Part shown: positions 1 to 9,125 of the stretch, piece after piece
Layout: each line of letters starts with the position of its first letter
Numbering within the stretch: the first letter of the stretch is position 1
Assembly: GCA_001730015.1 (NCBI GenBank)
Contig: MDLA01000109.1
Coordinates: forward strand, 62,001 to 126,000
Origin: Chromatiales bacterium (ex Bugula neritina AB1)
GTDB lineage: Bacteria; Pseudomonadota; Gammaproteobacteria; Granulosicoccales; Granulosicoccaceae
DNA: 64,000 nucleotides
Direction: 5' to 3'
Notes under the pieces: generated by a model
What the model saw: the letters and a program-made list of their open reading frames with translations, nothing else
Told to the model about the DNA's origin: nothing
The model's database searches: none
Position numbers and translations under genes: made by a program

Positions 1-770
1 TTGCTGATCACCTCTGTGGGGGCTTTTGCATAATTCCAGGTATCCCCGCCAGCCAAAATGCCGGAATTGAACGGGCCGCCGAGAATAATTGTGGTGCCGG
101 ATTTTTCGCACGCGGGTAGCAGGTTTTCCAGTGGATGTTGTTCCAGTAAGGTATAGCGACCGGCCAGAAGGAATGTATCCCAGTGTCCGTGATTCATTGC
201 CTCGATACAGACTTCCTGCTCGTTCACTCCCAGACCAATTGCACTGATATCGCCATTCCTGCGCAATTCGTCGAGTGCTTTATAGCCACCCGACATAGCG
301 TCTTTCTGCAGCGGTGCGTTTGCCTCAGCGCCATGTTGCATTTCGCCGATATCGTGCAATAACAGGATATCAATGTGGTCGAGGCCCAGGCGTTGCAAAC
401 TGTCTTCGTAGGAACGCATGACTCCGTCGTAACTGTAATCGTACGTCTGGCGAAAGGGAAAACAACCAGGCCATTCAACTGCTTCGTGTGGCGGCGCTTC
501 ACCGGGCTTGAACAACCTTCCGGCCTTGGTCGAAAGTATCCAGTTGTCTCTGCGGCGGAGTGCGTCACCCGCAAAGTGTTCGGAACGACAAAAACCGTAA
601 AAAGGGGCGGTATCGACGAAGTTGATGCCGCCATTCAGCCCTTCTTCCAGAGCTGCGCGATGATCGCTATCTTCCACTATTCGATGATTACCGGCCATCG
701 CAGCGGTACCCAGTCCGAGTTCAGTCACGAGAAGATCAGTAGTGCCGATGGGGCGGGTCTTAAATGACAT
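1..770 (-). CDS. Aldo/keto reductase, 3' end cut off by the window
   Basis: An NAD(P)-dependent oxidoreductase of the aldo/keto reductase superfamily, probably cytosolic and acting on a sugar or other small aldehyde/alcohol. About 256 residues are visible from the ATG at 770; the frame stays open to base 1, so the C-terminus lies outside. The usual catalytic tetrad is present: Asp53 and Tyr58 (in NFVDTAPFYG), Lys82 (ILSTKAG) and His139 (DILLLHD). The sequence style resembles the D-threo-aldose/L-fucose dehydrogenase and pyridoxal 4-dehydrogenase branch, but the substrate cannot be told. It is divergent from the E1 gene at 862 with 91 bases between, so the two may share a control region. Family is certain, substrate is inference. 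Confidence 0.85.
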   Translation of the reverse strand, partial: MSFKTRPIGTTDLLVTELGLGTAAMAGNHRIVEDSDHRAALEEGLNGGINFVDTAPFYGFCRSEHFAGDALRRRDNWILSTKAGRLFKPGEAPPHEAVEWPGCFPFRQTYDYSYDGVMRSYEDSLQRLGLDHIDILLLHDIGEMQHGAEANAPLQKDAMSGGYKALDELRRNGDISAIGLGVNEQEVCIEAMNHGHWDTFLLAGRYTLLEQHPLENLLPACEKSGTTIILGGPFNSGILAGGDTWNYAKAPTEVIS

Positions 771-861
771 GGGTTTTACTCTCCTGATCGGATGGCGGGC
801 GAAACATCGGGCTGATTGTTATAAACTACACAGCCTTTAAGCGCAAACTGCAACATCCCGC

Positions 862-3321
862 ATGCCAAAACAGTTAGAAGTACTGCCGGACCGCCTTTCG
901 CGGAGCGGGCGGCTTTCCATGCCAGTGATACCCGTGTTTGCCTACGACACGGCACTGACAGATGAATGCGTCGCGCGAGGTGAGGATACGCTTAAAGAAG
1001 TATTGCGTCATATGTTGTTACTGCGCGAATTCGAAACCATGCTCAATTCGCTTCGCAGTAAAGGTGAGTATGGTGGAATCAGTTGCCAATATCGAGGACC
1101 TGCACATTTGTCAGTGGGTCAGGAGGCCTCGGCAGTGGGCATGGCGCTGGCGTTGTCGCCTGAAGATCATATTTTCGGAAACCATCGAAGCCACGGAGAT
1201 TTTCTTGCCAAGGGACTGTCAGCTATTAACCGTCTTAGCGAAAATGTACTGGGCGAGAAAATGGCGGCGCACGACCAAGGCCGTGTGTTAAAACTCGTCG
1301 AGCATCACCTGGGTGGTGACTGGCGCATGCTCAGTGAGAACTTCCTGCTGTTCGGTTTTTTATCAGAGATACTGATGCGTGCCACAGGGTTTAATGGTGG
1401 CATGGGCGGAAGTATGCATGCGTTTTTCCCGCCTTTTGGTGCGTATCCGAACAATGCGATTGTCGGTGGCTCGGCGGGAATCGCTGCCGGTGCTGCGATA
1501 CGCAAACGTCACACTGGTGATGGTATAGCGCTGTCAATAAGCGGTGACGGATCCACCGGCTGCGGACCGGTTTGGGAAGCGATGAATTTCGCCTCAATGG
1601 CACAGTTCGACACGCTGTGGAAAGATGCTGAGGCGAAAGGTTTGCCAGTGTTATTTTTCTTCAATAACAACTTTTACGCGATGGGCGGTCAAACCGATGG
1701 GGAAACCATGGGCTGGGAGCGGCTGTCGCGAATTGGCGCGGGTGTTAATGCTGACGCCATGCATGCAGAGACCGTCGATGGAACACGGCCGCTTGCTGTT
1801 GCCGATGCCGTTGCCCGCAAGCGTACGCATTTGCTTGCGGGTAACGGGCCTGCGCTACTGGATATTGAATGCTATCGCTACTCCGGTCATTCAACCTCCG
1901 ATGCAAATGCCTATCGTTCGCGTGAGGAGTTGAAAGCGTGGCAGGCACACGATCCGATCAGCCGATATTCCGCTGAGCTGGTGGAGGCTGGTGTTATGAG
2001 TCAGCTGGATATAGAAAATATGACAGCGTCCGTACACGAGCAAATAGTCAAAGTGACGGAAATAGCAGGCAATCCGGCAATAGCACCTGCTGTCGATATT
2101 GCGGCAAATCCGAACTTGATCGGCAGCCTGATGTTCAACCATACGTCTATAGAAATTGCTGAAACGAAAGCTTCGAGATCATTTGATCTTGAAGCCTGCA
2201 GTCGCATAAGACAAAACAGCAAGAAGTCGCGTCACGGTTTCGATCACAATGGCAAGACTCTATCGCCAATGCGTGCGATAACCCTGCGCGATGGTTTATT
2301 TGAATCAATTCTCTATCACATGCTTAGAGATGAACGATTAATTGCCTATGGCGAAGAATGCCGTGAATGGGGCGGGGCGTTTGGCGTTTACCGAGGCTTG
2401 TCTGATTTATTCCCGCATGAGCGACTGTTTAACTCGCCTATATCGGAAGCGGCGATTGTGGCTACTGCTGTAGGGTATGCGATGGAGGGCGGGCGAGCAT
2501 TGGTTGAGCTGATGTATGCAGATTTCATCGGTCGCGCGGGTGACGAAATATTAAATCAGATGGCCAAATGGCAGGCCATGTCAGGTGGTGAACTATCAAT
2601 ACCCGTGGTACTGCGCTGCTCGGTCGGGAGTAAATACGGAGCGCAACATTCCCAGGACTGGACCTCACTGATTGCACACGTACCGGGGTTGAAAGTGCTA
2701 TACCCTGCTACTCCGGCGGATGCCAAAGGGTTAATGGCCAGCGCTTTATCGAGTAATGATCCGGTAGTTTTTTTTGAAAGTCAGCGTCTCTATGATGTCA
2801 CGGAGCAATTTCAACTCGAAGGTGTTCCAGCAGATTACTACGAACTGCCGATGGGAGAGCCTGACATAAAGTGTGAAGGCGATGCAGTCACCGTGTTGAC
2901 AATCGGCCCCTGCCTGTATCCGGCAATTGAGGCCGCGAAGGTTCTCGCGAAAGAGCATTCCGTATCAGCGGAGGTTATCGATGCGAGATCGCTGGTACCG
3001 TTTAACTACGACCCTGTGATTGCATCGGTTAAAAAGACCGGCCGCATCCTGATTGTAAGCGAAGCGTGTGAGCGTGGCAGTTTTGCGATGACACTATCGG
3101 CGAATATATCCAGATTTGCCTTTGGCGAACTGAAGGCTCCGGTGCGTGTACTGGGTGCACCGAACTGGATTGTTCCCGGTGTAGAAATGGAAAGTACTTA
3201 CTTTCCGCAAAGCGTAGATATCGTTGATGTGATCACAGCTGACTTTTATCCTGTACTGAATCGAACCCGTCAGGGCGTGCGGGACCAGGATACTCAGGCG
3301 CTGGCGAAAGCAGGTTTGTGA
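862..3321 (+). CDS. Fused E1 alpha-beta subunit of a 2-oxoacid/acetoin-type dehydrogenase
   Basis: A thiamine-diphosphate E1 component that decarboxylates a 2-oxoacid or cleaves acetoin and passes the acyl group to a lipoyl domain. The 819 residues carry both normally separate subunits. The alpha part (about 40-400) has the ThDP motif GDG at 228-230 running to NNN at 268-270, plus a GHSTSD loop. The beta part (about 475-800) has the E1-beta signature around GAQHSQ and AHVPGLKVLYPATP. Fused E1s of this kind are known, often called branched-chain or acetoin dehydrogenase-like. The next two genes supply a lipoyl domain and an alpha/beta hydrolase, which favours an acetoin-type complex. No E3 is in the window. 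The start is not certain: the ATG at 862 has no clear ribosome binding site and Met20 (919) is an alternative. Confidence 0.85.
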   Translation: MPKQLEVLPDRLSRSGRLSMPVIPVFAYDTALTDECVARGEDTLKEVLRHMLLLREFETMLNSLRSKGEYGGISCQYRGPAHLSVGQEASAVGMALALSPEDHIFGNHRSHGDFLAKGLSAINRLSENVLGEKMAAHDQGRVLKLVEHHLGGDWRMLSENFLLFGFLSEILMRATGFNGGMGGSMHAFFPPFGAYPNNAIVGGSAGIAAGAAIRKRHTGDGIALSISGDGSTGCGPVWEAMNFASMAQFDTLWKDAEAKGLPVLFFFNNNFYAMGGQTDGETMGWERLSRIGAGVNADAMHAETVDGTRPLAVADAVARKRTHLLAGNGPALLDIECYRYSGHSTSDANAYRSREELKAWQAHDPISRYSAELVEAGVMSQLDIENMTASVHEQIVKVTEIAGNPAIAPAVDIAANPNLIGSLMFNHTSIEIAETKASRSFDLEACSRIRQNSKKSRHGFDHNGKTLSPMRAITLRDGLFESILYHMLRDERLIAYGEECREWGGAFGVYRGLSDLFPHERLFNSPISEAAIVATAVGYAMEGGRALVELMYADFIGRAGDEILNQMAKWQAMSGGELSIPVVLRCSVGSKYGAQHSQDWTSLIAHVPGLKVLYPATPADAKGLMASALSSNDPVVFFESQRLYDVTEQFQLEGVPADYYELPMGEPDIKCEGDAVTVLTIGPCLYPAIEAAKVLAKEHSVSAEVIDARSLVPFNYDPVIASVKKTGRILIVSEACERGSFAMTLSANISRFAFGELKAPVRVLGAPNWIVPGVEMESTYFPQSVDIVDVITADFYPVLNRTRQGVRDQDTQALAKAGL

Positions 3322-3461
3322 CTACTCACGATCAAAAAACCTGTTCTATAGAATTGGCTGTTTTCAGGCTAAACCTGGAATAAATGTTTGGCAGGCTATT
3401 CCAGCCTGTCCAAAGGAAACAGATAATTGCCGACTCAGGCACAACAAAGGTAATTGTAACA

Positions 3462-3704
3462 ATGGAAGTCCCGGTATTAATGCCCAGTCTTGGCAACGAA
3501 GTTACCGAAGCGCAAATTGATGAATGGCTGGTGAAAGTTGGAGAATCAGTTGAGCAGGGCCAGCAGATTTTGTTGGTCACCACACCAAAGGTCGCCATGG
3601 AACTTGAAGCGCCTGCCTCCGGTGTGTTGAAGAGCCAGGAAGTCGATATCGATGATATCGCCGAAGAAGGCCAGCTGCTGGGAGTTATAGATTCGGTGGA
3701 GTGA
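3462..3704 (+). CDS. Stand-alone lipoyl (biotinyl/lipoyl attachment) domain protein
   Basis: An 80-residue protein that is essentially one lipoyl domain, the swinging arm that takes the acyl group from E1. It starts [11 protein letters not shown] and has the lipoyl-lysine turn TPKVAME with Lys43 as the predicted attachment site, then the second half-domain around [10 protein letters not shown]. The frame extends 26 codons further upstream, but homology begins at the ATG at 3462, so I use that. There is no peripheral E3-binding domain and no catalytic acyltransferase domain. In AcoC-type E2 proteins a domain like this is fused to the alpha/beta hydrolase that here is the next, separate gene. 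Domain assignment is strong; partner assignment is inference. Confidence 0.8.
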   Translation: MEVPVLMPSLGNEVTEAQIDEWLVKVGESVEQGQQILLVTTPKVAMELEAPASGVLKSQEVDIDDIAEEGQLLGVIDSVE

Positions 3705-3753
3705 AGGGGGTTGCGAATAACAATCAACGATCAATTGGTGGCGGTAGCGTTTA

Positions 3754-4524
3754 ATGACAAGTGGTCCTGAAGTAACTGCCAGCAAATCCGGAGGGCAGGG
3801 CCGGCGTACTGTTTTTCTGCACGGCTTTGGCTCAGACTCCCAGTCGTGGGTTGGTACCATACCGGCGTTGTGTAACACAGTCGAATGCTGGACAGTTGAT
3901 CTGCCCGGCCACGGGCAATCGAATCTGATAGAGCCGGCGAATACAATGAACGGACTTGCGGCGCAGCTAGCCGCTTCGGTGTTCGTCGATGATGAACCGA
4001 TTCATCTGGTCGGTCACAGCTTGGGCGGAGGATTGGCGATGGCGCTGACGGTTTTGTATCCGCATCGCGTGAAGTCGCTGGCACTTATGGCTCCGTTGGG
4101 TCTGGGAAGTGTTCCGTATGCAGATTTTCTCACGCGTTTCCCTGAGCTCACTGATGAGCAGGAAACTTTTGAAACCTTACTGACGCTGGTGCATCGGAGT
4201 CAGTTTATCAGCCCGATGTTTGCACCGCTGGTGCTGCAGCAGCTTGATCGTCAAGGGGTGAGGTCGGCATTAAGGTCAATCGCGGTAATGATTGCAGAAT
4301 CCGGCGCAGAGCACGGTATCCTGGCTGAGGCGGTTGCCAGGCTGAAGGTTGAGTGTCTGGTGATCTGGGGGGCTCAGGATCGTATCAGTGCGTTACCGCT
4401 GAGCTTTAGAGAATCGTTTGCAGCCCAGTGGCAGGTTTTTGAGGAGTGCGGCCACCTGCCTCATATTGAGCACAGGGCGGCGACGAATAAGCTGCTTACT
4501 GATTTTCTCACGCCTGCCCCTTAA
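3754..4524 (+). CDS. Alpha/beta hydrolase, AcoC-like catalytic half
   Basis: A 256-residue alpha/beta-hydrolase-fold enzyme. Visible are the oxyanion segment FLHGFGSDSQSW near 21-32, the nucleophile elbow GHSLGGG with Ser89, an acid candidate in WGAQDRIS and a C-terminal His in CGHLPHIEH. The sequence resembles the hydrolase-like acyltransferase domain of acetoin dehydrogenase E2 (AcoC). It lies 49 bases after the lipoyl gene in a different frame. An in-frame TAG at 3745 just before the ATG argues against one ORF broken by a recent frameshift. Likely role (inference): releases or transfers the acyl group from the neighbouring lipoyl protein to CoA. A stand-alone esterase remains possible. Confidence 0.75.
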   Translation: MTSGPEVTASKSGGQGRRTVFLHGFGSDSQSWVGTIPALCNTVECWTVDLPGHGQSNLIEPANTMNGLAAQLAASVFVDDEPIHLVGHSLGGGLAMALTVLYPHRVKSLALMAPLGLGSVPYADFLTRFPELTDEQETFETLLTLVHRSQFISPMFAPLVLQQLDRQGVRSALRSIAVMIAESGAEHGILAEAVARLKVECLVIWGAQDRISALPLSFRESFAAQWQVFEECGHLPHIEHRAATNKLLTDFLTPAP

Positions 4525-4595
4525 TTTCGGCCAGTCAGCGCGTGAGCCATGCTTTATAATTCCAGCCCATACGTTGATTGCGAGATATAAATCTT

Positions 4596-5540
4596 ATGTT
4601 CTTATGTTGCGGTGATGCCCTTTTCGATCTGTTTGAATCCGGCTCCTCTGACAAGCCGGGTGCCGTAGGGTTGACTGGCCATGTCGGCGGATCGCCGATG
4701 AATGTAGCGGTCGGTCTGGCGCGGCTGGGGCACCAGTCGCGCTATTTCACCAAGTTGTCGTCTGACCTGTTTGGTCAGCGCATGCGGGGCTACCTGGCGG
4801 TTAACAGGATTGATCACACGCTTTGCATAGATACTGGTGTAAATACCACGCTGGCCATTGTTGAAACCGGTTCAGATGGTTCCGCGAGCTATGTATTTTA
4901 TACCGATAACACAGCAGATGTTAGTATCGAAGCCTCGGAACTGCCAGAGGATTTGCCGGACGAAATCAGAGTTCTGCATTTTGGCTCATACTCTACTGCT
5001 GTAGAGCCCACGGCGGGTTCGCTGGCGGCACTTGCCCGCTCTGAGCAGAGTAAACGCATTATCAGCTACGACCCGAATCTCCGGCCGACGATTGAACCTG
5101 ATATAGATAAATGGCGGGAGACGTTTTCCGCCTACGCATCGACAGCAAATCTGATTAAAGCGAGCGATGAAGATATTGCCACCTTGCTCGGGAAGAATCG
5201 TGAAGAGCAATTCGTTGCCGACTGCTTTAATCATGGCGCCGAACTGGTATTCATCACCCGTGGTCCGGATGGTGCCAGTGGTTATAGAATGGATGGCTCA
5301 ACGGTACAGTGCGAAGGAGTGAATGTTAAGGTAGAGGATACCGTTGGCGCTGGTGATACTTTTCAAGCCACTGTACTGCACTGGTTGTCGGTACACGGTC
5401 ATCTTGACGGAAGTGACTCGCTGGTCGGCGAAGTGGATATAGAAGCCTGTATGAAATTTGCGATTAATGCGGCGGCAATTACCTGCACACGTAAAGGCGC
5501 TGATTTGCCTTTTATTAATGAACTATCCGGTTTTGTCTAG
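4596..5540 (+). CDS. PfkB-family carbohydrate kinase (fructokinase-like)
   Basis: An ATP-dependent sugar kinase of the ribokinase/PfkB family, 314 residues. The N-terminal GGSPMNVAVGLARLG segment forms the sugar-binding region, and the C-terminal signature DTVGAGDTFQATV holds the catalytic Asp and the anion hole. Fructokinases are the nearest common type, but 2-keto-3-deoxygluconate kinases look similar. The frame opens with a TTG at 4578; the ATG at 4596 matches the family N-terminus (FLCCGDALFD) and is preferred. It lies 71 bases after the hydrolase and 6 bases before the next gene, so co-transcription is plausible. Confidence 0.85.
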   Translation: MFLCCGDALFDLFESGSSDKPGAVGLTGHVGGSPMNVAVGLARLGHQSRYFTKLSSDLFGQRMRGYLAVNRIDHTLCIDTGVNTTLAIVETGSDGSASYVFYTDNTADVSIEASELPEDLPDEIRVLHFGSYSTAVEPTAGSLAALARSEQSKRIISYDPNLRPTIEPDIDKWRETFSAYASTANLIKASDEDIATLLGKNREEQFVADCFNHGAELVFITRGPDGASGYRMDGSTVQCEGVNVKVEDTVGAGDTFQATVLHWLSVHGHLDGSDSLVGEVDIEACMKFAINAAAITCTRKGADLPFINELSGFV

Positions 5541-5546
5541 CGAATT

Positions 5547-5978
5547 GTGGCTGAAATAGTGCACTGTAACCATCAGAGTCCAGCCATAGTGTTTTCCGCA
5601 AGCTTTGCTGTTCTTGCACTGGCAGCGGTTCTGGTATCGCCGGCAGTTGCTAGCCGGTGGGAGTGTGGTGAGCGAAGCAACCTTCCGCCTGAGGGTAAGA
5701 ATTACTGTGCCGCTAGCGACTTTCGACAATCTGAAATCAACTTGTCCAAAGTGCTGAAGAGCTTAATGGAATACCACAAAATCGAGTATGGTGATGCCAG
5801 CGCGTTGAGCAATGCGCAGAATGCATTTGAGGTCTATCGTGATAACCATTGCACTGCAGAAAACAGACGAATTGAAGATAAACCTTATCATCCCATGCTT
5901 GTAGCGCAATGCAAAACCCGGCTAACCAATATACGTATCAATGAACTAAAACTGATGCAGCAAAAGAGTCGGTACTAA
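5547..5978 (+). CDS. Secreted LprI/DUF1311-like protein
   Basis: A 143-residue protein with an N-terminal hydrophobic segment (about 18-36, ending VSPAVAS), which reads as a signal peptide, so it is probably periplasmic. The mature part has the spacing of the lysozyme-inhibitor LprI N-terminal (DUF1311) domain: an amphipathic helix, AFEVYRDNHC, then AQCKTRLTNIRINEL, with Cys pairs that could form disulfides. The start is a GTG 6 bases after the kinase stop; no ATG lies nearby and the ribosome binding site is poor, so the start is uncertain. Function is not known beyond the domain match. Confidence 0.6.
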   Translation: MAEIVHCNHQSPAIVFSASFAVLALAAVLVSPAVASRWECGERSNLPPEGKNYCAASDFRQSEINLSKVLKSLMEYHKIEYGDASALSNAQNAFEVYRDNHCTAENRRIEDKPYHPMLVAQCKTRLTNIRINELKLMQQKSRY

Positions 5979-6018
5979 CTGGCTTATGCTGCGTCTATAA
6001 CTACGTACTGTTAAGGGG

Positions 6019-6498
6019 CTATTTCTCGATAGAAATTACATGGCCGATTTGCCAGGGTCGGGTAAGCGTTGAGTGTGCAGCTTTTACTAAAGTCAGCCTA
6101 TCTGAGATATCTGTGGGAATTGCTGTTGTTCTTCGTTTGGTCATATCGATATATGCACCTATCGATTCATGGCTGGCTGCCAGATATCCTTCGTTAACGT
6201 GATACATTTCCTGGTAAAAATGCATGCGCTTGTTGTTGTGATCCAGTAATCGCGACTCAAATCGAATTTCGTCACTTTCGGTCACTTCGCGCAGAAAGTT
6301 CAAATGGGATTCGAGTGCAAATGTAGAGCAGGATGTTTGCTTTCGATGTTCCGGGGTAAAGCCTAGCCAGTTGAAAAAAGCTTCAACGGCATTGTCAAAT
6401 GCGATGTGGTAATAGCCAACATTCAGGTGGCCGTTATAATCAATCCACTCGGGTTTTACGATTGCTCGATACTGGTTGAAGGGAGTTTCTATTTCCAT
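6019..6498 (-). CDS. Hot-dog fold acyl-CoA thioesterase
   Basis: A 159-residue 4HBT-type thioesterase that should hydrolyse an acyl-CoA thioester in the cytoplasm. The family signature is WIDYNGHLNVGYY near the N-terminus, with Asp20 at the usual catalytic site, followed by FDNAVEAFFNWLG and the central strand pattern. The style recalls the small thioesterases linked to carnitine breakdown (betainyl-CoA thioesterase). No other carnitine-dehydrogenase gene is nearby, so this is only a suggestion. It is convergent with the LprI-like gene (40 bases) and 47 bases downstream of the serine hydrolase, with which it may be co-transcribed. Confidence 0.75.
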   Translation of the reverse strand: MEIETPFNQYRAIVKPEWIDYNGHLNVGYYHIAFDNAVEAFFNWLGFTPEHRKQTSCSTFALESHLNFLREVTESDEIRFESRLLDHNNKRMHFYQEMYHVNEGYLAASHESIGAYIDMTKRRTTAIPTDISDRLTLVKAAHSTLTRPWQIGHVISIEK

Positions 6499-6545
6499 CG
6501 GTGGTTCTTTACCGGCAATTGTTTTTACAAGGCGGAACGGGCAGA

Positions 6546-7775
6546 CTAAAAATGGTTGACCAGATAGTCGCGTATGGCGCGTGCGGCAGATAACCCGTGC
6601 TGAGCGGCGGTGTCGGTTAGCGGAGCCTCGTGCGATGCAAATTTTACCATGATGAATTCATTTTGAGGATCTATAAATATATTCTGACCATGAATTCCAA
6701 TAGCTATCAGCCAGTTGGCCTCATCGGCCGGGTTGCTGTGGCAAGTGTACCATTGGTCTGTATAACTGACGGGCTGATCCGGAAACATGTCAGTGAAGTT
6801 TCCGGCATTCCAGGCACTCAGATCTGCATCATTGATGAGCGTATTTACCCAGTCGACTGGCAGTATCTGACTATCACCGCGTCTGCCGTTGTTGCAAATC
6901 AGGCGCGCCACTCTGGTGAGATCGCGTAGTGTTGTACACACACCACCTGCAGCGCGAGGAGCGCCGAGCCGGTCAACTGTAATATATGCGCTGGATTCGG
7001 CCCCCATGGGTTGCCACAGGCATTCGCTTAATACGTCAGCGTAGCGGCTGTTGGTCGCACGTTCGATTACCCAGGCGAGCAGGTCGGTGTTTGGTGAAAC
7101 GTAAAAAAACGGTCCGCCGTGATCACCGTTTTTTCGGGTGAGTGTCTGGAAGAAAGACCGCAGATCGGAGGGTTTCTCGCCGTCTTCGAGAGGGTTCCAG
7201 TTTGTGGACTTTCTATATTCGACGATAGCACCTGCAGTGGCGAGGTAGTCTTCATCAAAATCTATAGCCGCCTGCATATTGAGGAGGTGTTGTATGGTAG
7301 CTCCGTTGTAGGCGGTGTTTTTCAGTTCCGGAATCAAATCGGTAACCAGAGCCTCGGGATTCAGCTTTCCCTGTGCCCTTAGAATTGCCGCAACCATTCC
7401 AAGTAGCGATTTAGATACCGACATCAGAATATGCGGTGAGCTTTGCTGCATACCATGGTGATAGTCCTCGTGGACTATTTTATCGCGATGAAGAACAATC
7501 ATGGCATCCAGTGCAGCATACGACTGAAAACCCGCCAGGGACATAACGCCGTCACTGTTGCAGTCAATGTTGAGACCGCCAAGATTAACCGGAGCGCTTT
7601 CCAGTACCCATGGGTCTCCAGGTGCGTTGAGTATGTCGGCGGATGGCACAATTTCCCGAACATGGTGGAATGCCCATTGGGAAAAGGGCGCAGATCGCCA
7701 GTTCGCCAGTGTCACCTGCTGATTTGAATCGGGTGGGAAACCTTGCATTGGAAAATCGGCCGGGATAGTAGTCAT
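6546..7775 (-). CDS. Serine hydrolase of the beta-lactamase class C / esterase family
   Basis: A 409-residue protein of the penicillin-binding/class C beta-lactamase-like fold. The nucleophile motif SVSK (Ser119, Lys122) sits after a helix start, and YVSPNTD resembles the YxN motif. There is no signal peptide, so it is probably a cytoplasmic esterase or amidase, as in the 6-aminohexanoate-dimer hydrolase branch, rather than a true beta-lactamase. It lies between an acyl-CoA dehydrogenase and a thioesterase on the same strand. The substrate is unknown. Confidence 0.75.
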   Translation of the reverse strand: MTTIPADFPMQGFPPDSNQQVTLANWRSAPFSQWAFHHVREIVPSADILNAPGDPWVLESAPVNLGGLNIDCNSDGVMSLAGFQSYAALDAMIVLHRDKIVHEDYHHGMQQSSPHILMSVSKSLLGMVAAILRAQGKLNPEALVTDLIPELKNTAYNGATIQHLLNMQAAIDFDEDYLATAGAIVEYRKSTNWNPLEDGEKPSDLRSFFQTLTRKNGDHGGPFFYVSPNTDLLAWVIERATNSRYADVLSECLWQPMGAESSAYITVDRLGAPRAAGGVCTTLRDLTRVARLICNNGRRGDSQILPVDWVNTLINDADLSAWNAGNFTDMFPDQPVSYTDQWYTCHSNPADEANWLIAIGIHGQNIFIDPQNEFIMVKFASHEAPLTDTAAQHGLSAARAIRDYLVNHF

Positions 7776-7818
7776 GCCTTGCCTTTATGAGTTCATTGGT
7801 CTTTTCTGGTTATCGAGC

Positions 7819-8976
7819 CTATACCGCTTGTTGATTCAGAGCGTCCGCGGAAAATCGGCTGAATCGCTGAAGGTGGTGATCCGTATCACCAAGTAAATGA
7901 TCAATCATTACCAACCGTTTGGCATAGTGCGACAAGGCGTACTCCCAGGTCATCGCAATGCCTCCATGTATCTGAATAGCTTCTTCTGAAATTAATCTGG
8001 CCGCCCGACCAATCAGGTTTTTTGCTGCTGCTACGTATCTTTCGCGGGTCGCCCGGTCAGCGTCCAGGTGTCCGGCAGCGTTAATAACGGCGGACCGCGA
8101 CTGTTCGATCTCAATCAGCAGATCAACCGTTCGATGCTGCAGCACCTGAAACTTGCCAATCGGGACACCGAACTGTTTGCGTGTTTGCAGGTAATCGACA
8201 GTCATTTCCTTGCACACTTGCATGGCACCCAATGCTTCGGCACACAGTGCAACCACACCACGTGCAATCGATTTTTCCAGTACCGCAAACCCTTCGTCAG
8301 TATTGCCGAGCAAGGCATTTGACGGAACAACAACATCACTCAGCATAGCGTTGCAGCCACGGTAGCCGTCGACGGTCTGGTAATGCTGTAGTTCAAGCCC
8401 TGGTGAGTTTGTTGCGGGTAGTAGAAAAAGGGATATTCCGGTTTCGCTGTCAACAGTCTCGCTGGTGCGTGCGCTGATGATCAGGTAATCGGCTGAATCA
8501 CCGTTGATGACCTGAGATTTACGACCATTTAAAACCCAGCCACGATCGTTGGCTGATGCACTGCACTCTATGTGATTGAGGGTGTATCGACTGGCTGGCT
8601 CATAGCAACCGAGCGATGCGGTTTTTGTTCCGTCCATTAGTGCGCTGATCAGGTGTTGCTGATCGCCGGGCGCGCAGTCATGAAGCAAATTGGCCGAAAG
8701 TACAGTACTCGACAGAAAAGGTTCCAGGCAAAGACCGCGGCCCAGCTCTTCAAAAACCACTGCGATGTCGAATCCGCTGCCACCGAAGCCGCCACAGGAC
8801 TCTGGCATCAGTGCGCCGCCGATGCCAAGTTCGCACAGATCAAGATACGAAGCCGTGCTGTAACCGGGGCTGGAGTCAGTGTGGGCCATACGATGCTCGA
8901 TCGGATACTTCTCGCGTAGGTAACGCGACAGGGTGTCGGCCAGCATGCGTCGGTCGTCAGTCAGTTCAAAGTTCAT
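7819..8976 (-). CDS. Acyl-CoA dehydrogenase
   Basis: A 385-residue FAD-dependent acyl-CoA dehydrogenase, which desaturates an acyl-CoA at alpha-beta. The N-terminal helical domain, the middle beta domain and the C-terminal signature IHGGIAMTWEYALSHYAKR are visible. The Glu of TWE aligns with the catalytic base of medium-chain enzymes. The sequence style (FEELGRGLCLEPFLSS) is that of the pimeloyl-CoA dehydrogenase small-subunit branch. That branch often works with a second paralogue; no second subunit is in the window. Its start is 43 bases upstream of the serine hydrolase start region, and the three minus-strand genes 8976-6019 could form one operon. Confidence 0.88.
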   Translation of the reverse strand: MNFELTDDRRMLADTLSRYLREKYPIEHRMAHTDSSPGYSTASYLDLCELGIGGALMPESCGGFGGSGFDIAVVFEELGRGLCLEPFLSSTVLSANLLHDCAPGDQQHLISALMDGTKTASLGCYEPASRYTLNHIECSASANDRGWVLNGRKSQVINGDSADYLIISARTSETVDSETGISLFLLPATNSPGLELQHYQTVDGYRGCNAMLSDVVVPSNALLGNTDEGFAVLEKSIARGVVALCAEALGAMQVCKEMTVDYLQTRKQFGVPIGKFQVLQHRTVDLLIEIEQSRSAVINAAGHLDADRATRERYVAAAKNLIGRAARLISEEAIQIHGGIAMTWEYALSHYAKRLVMIDHLLGDTDHHLQRFSRFSADALNQQAV

Positions 8977-9125
8977 TGAGTTACACGTTATTCGCCAGTG
9001 TCTTTGTATAACTCGACTATGGCAGTAATGTAAAGCAATGAACGCGAGTGCTGCTGGCTGGATATCCTTGTCTGGCCAGAGGGATCTGGCAGGCGTGTTT
9101 TACTGATAAACCTGGGTAATCCAGG

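Noticed and set aside
3704..3754. Frameshift joining the lipoyl and hydrolase genes into one AcoC
   Set aside because: The hydrolase frame has a stop at 3745 just before its ATG and the lipoyl domain ends cleanly, so two genes explain the sequence better. It cannot be fully excluded without a second read.
3332..3878. Minus-strand open frames over the lipoyl and hydrolase genes
   Set aside because: They mirror the plus-strand genes, have no family resemblance and no ribosome binding sites.
6546..7775. Beta-lactamase resistance gene
   Set aside because: No signal peptide, and the fold is shared with many esterases and amidases; the catabolic neighbours favour those.
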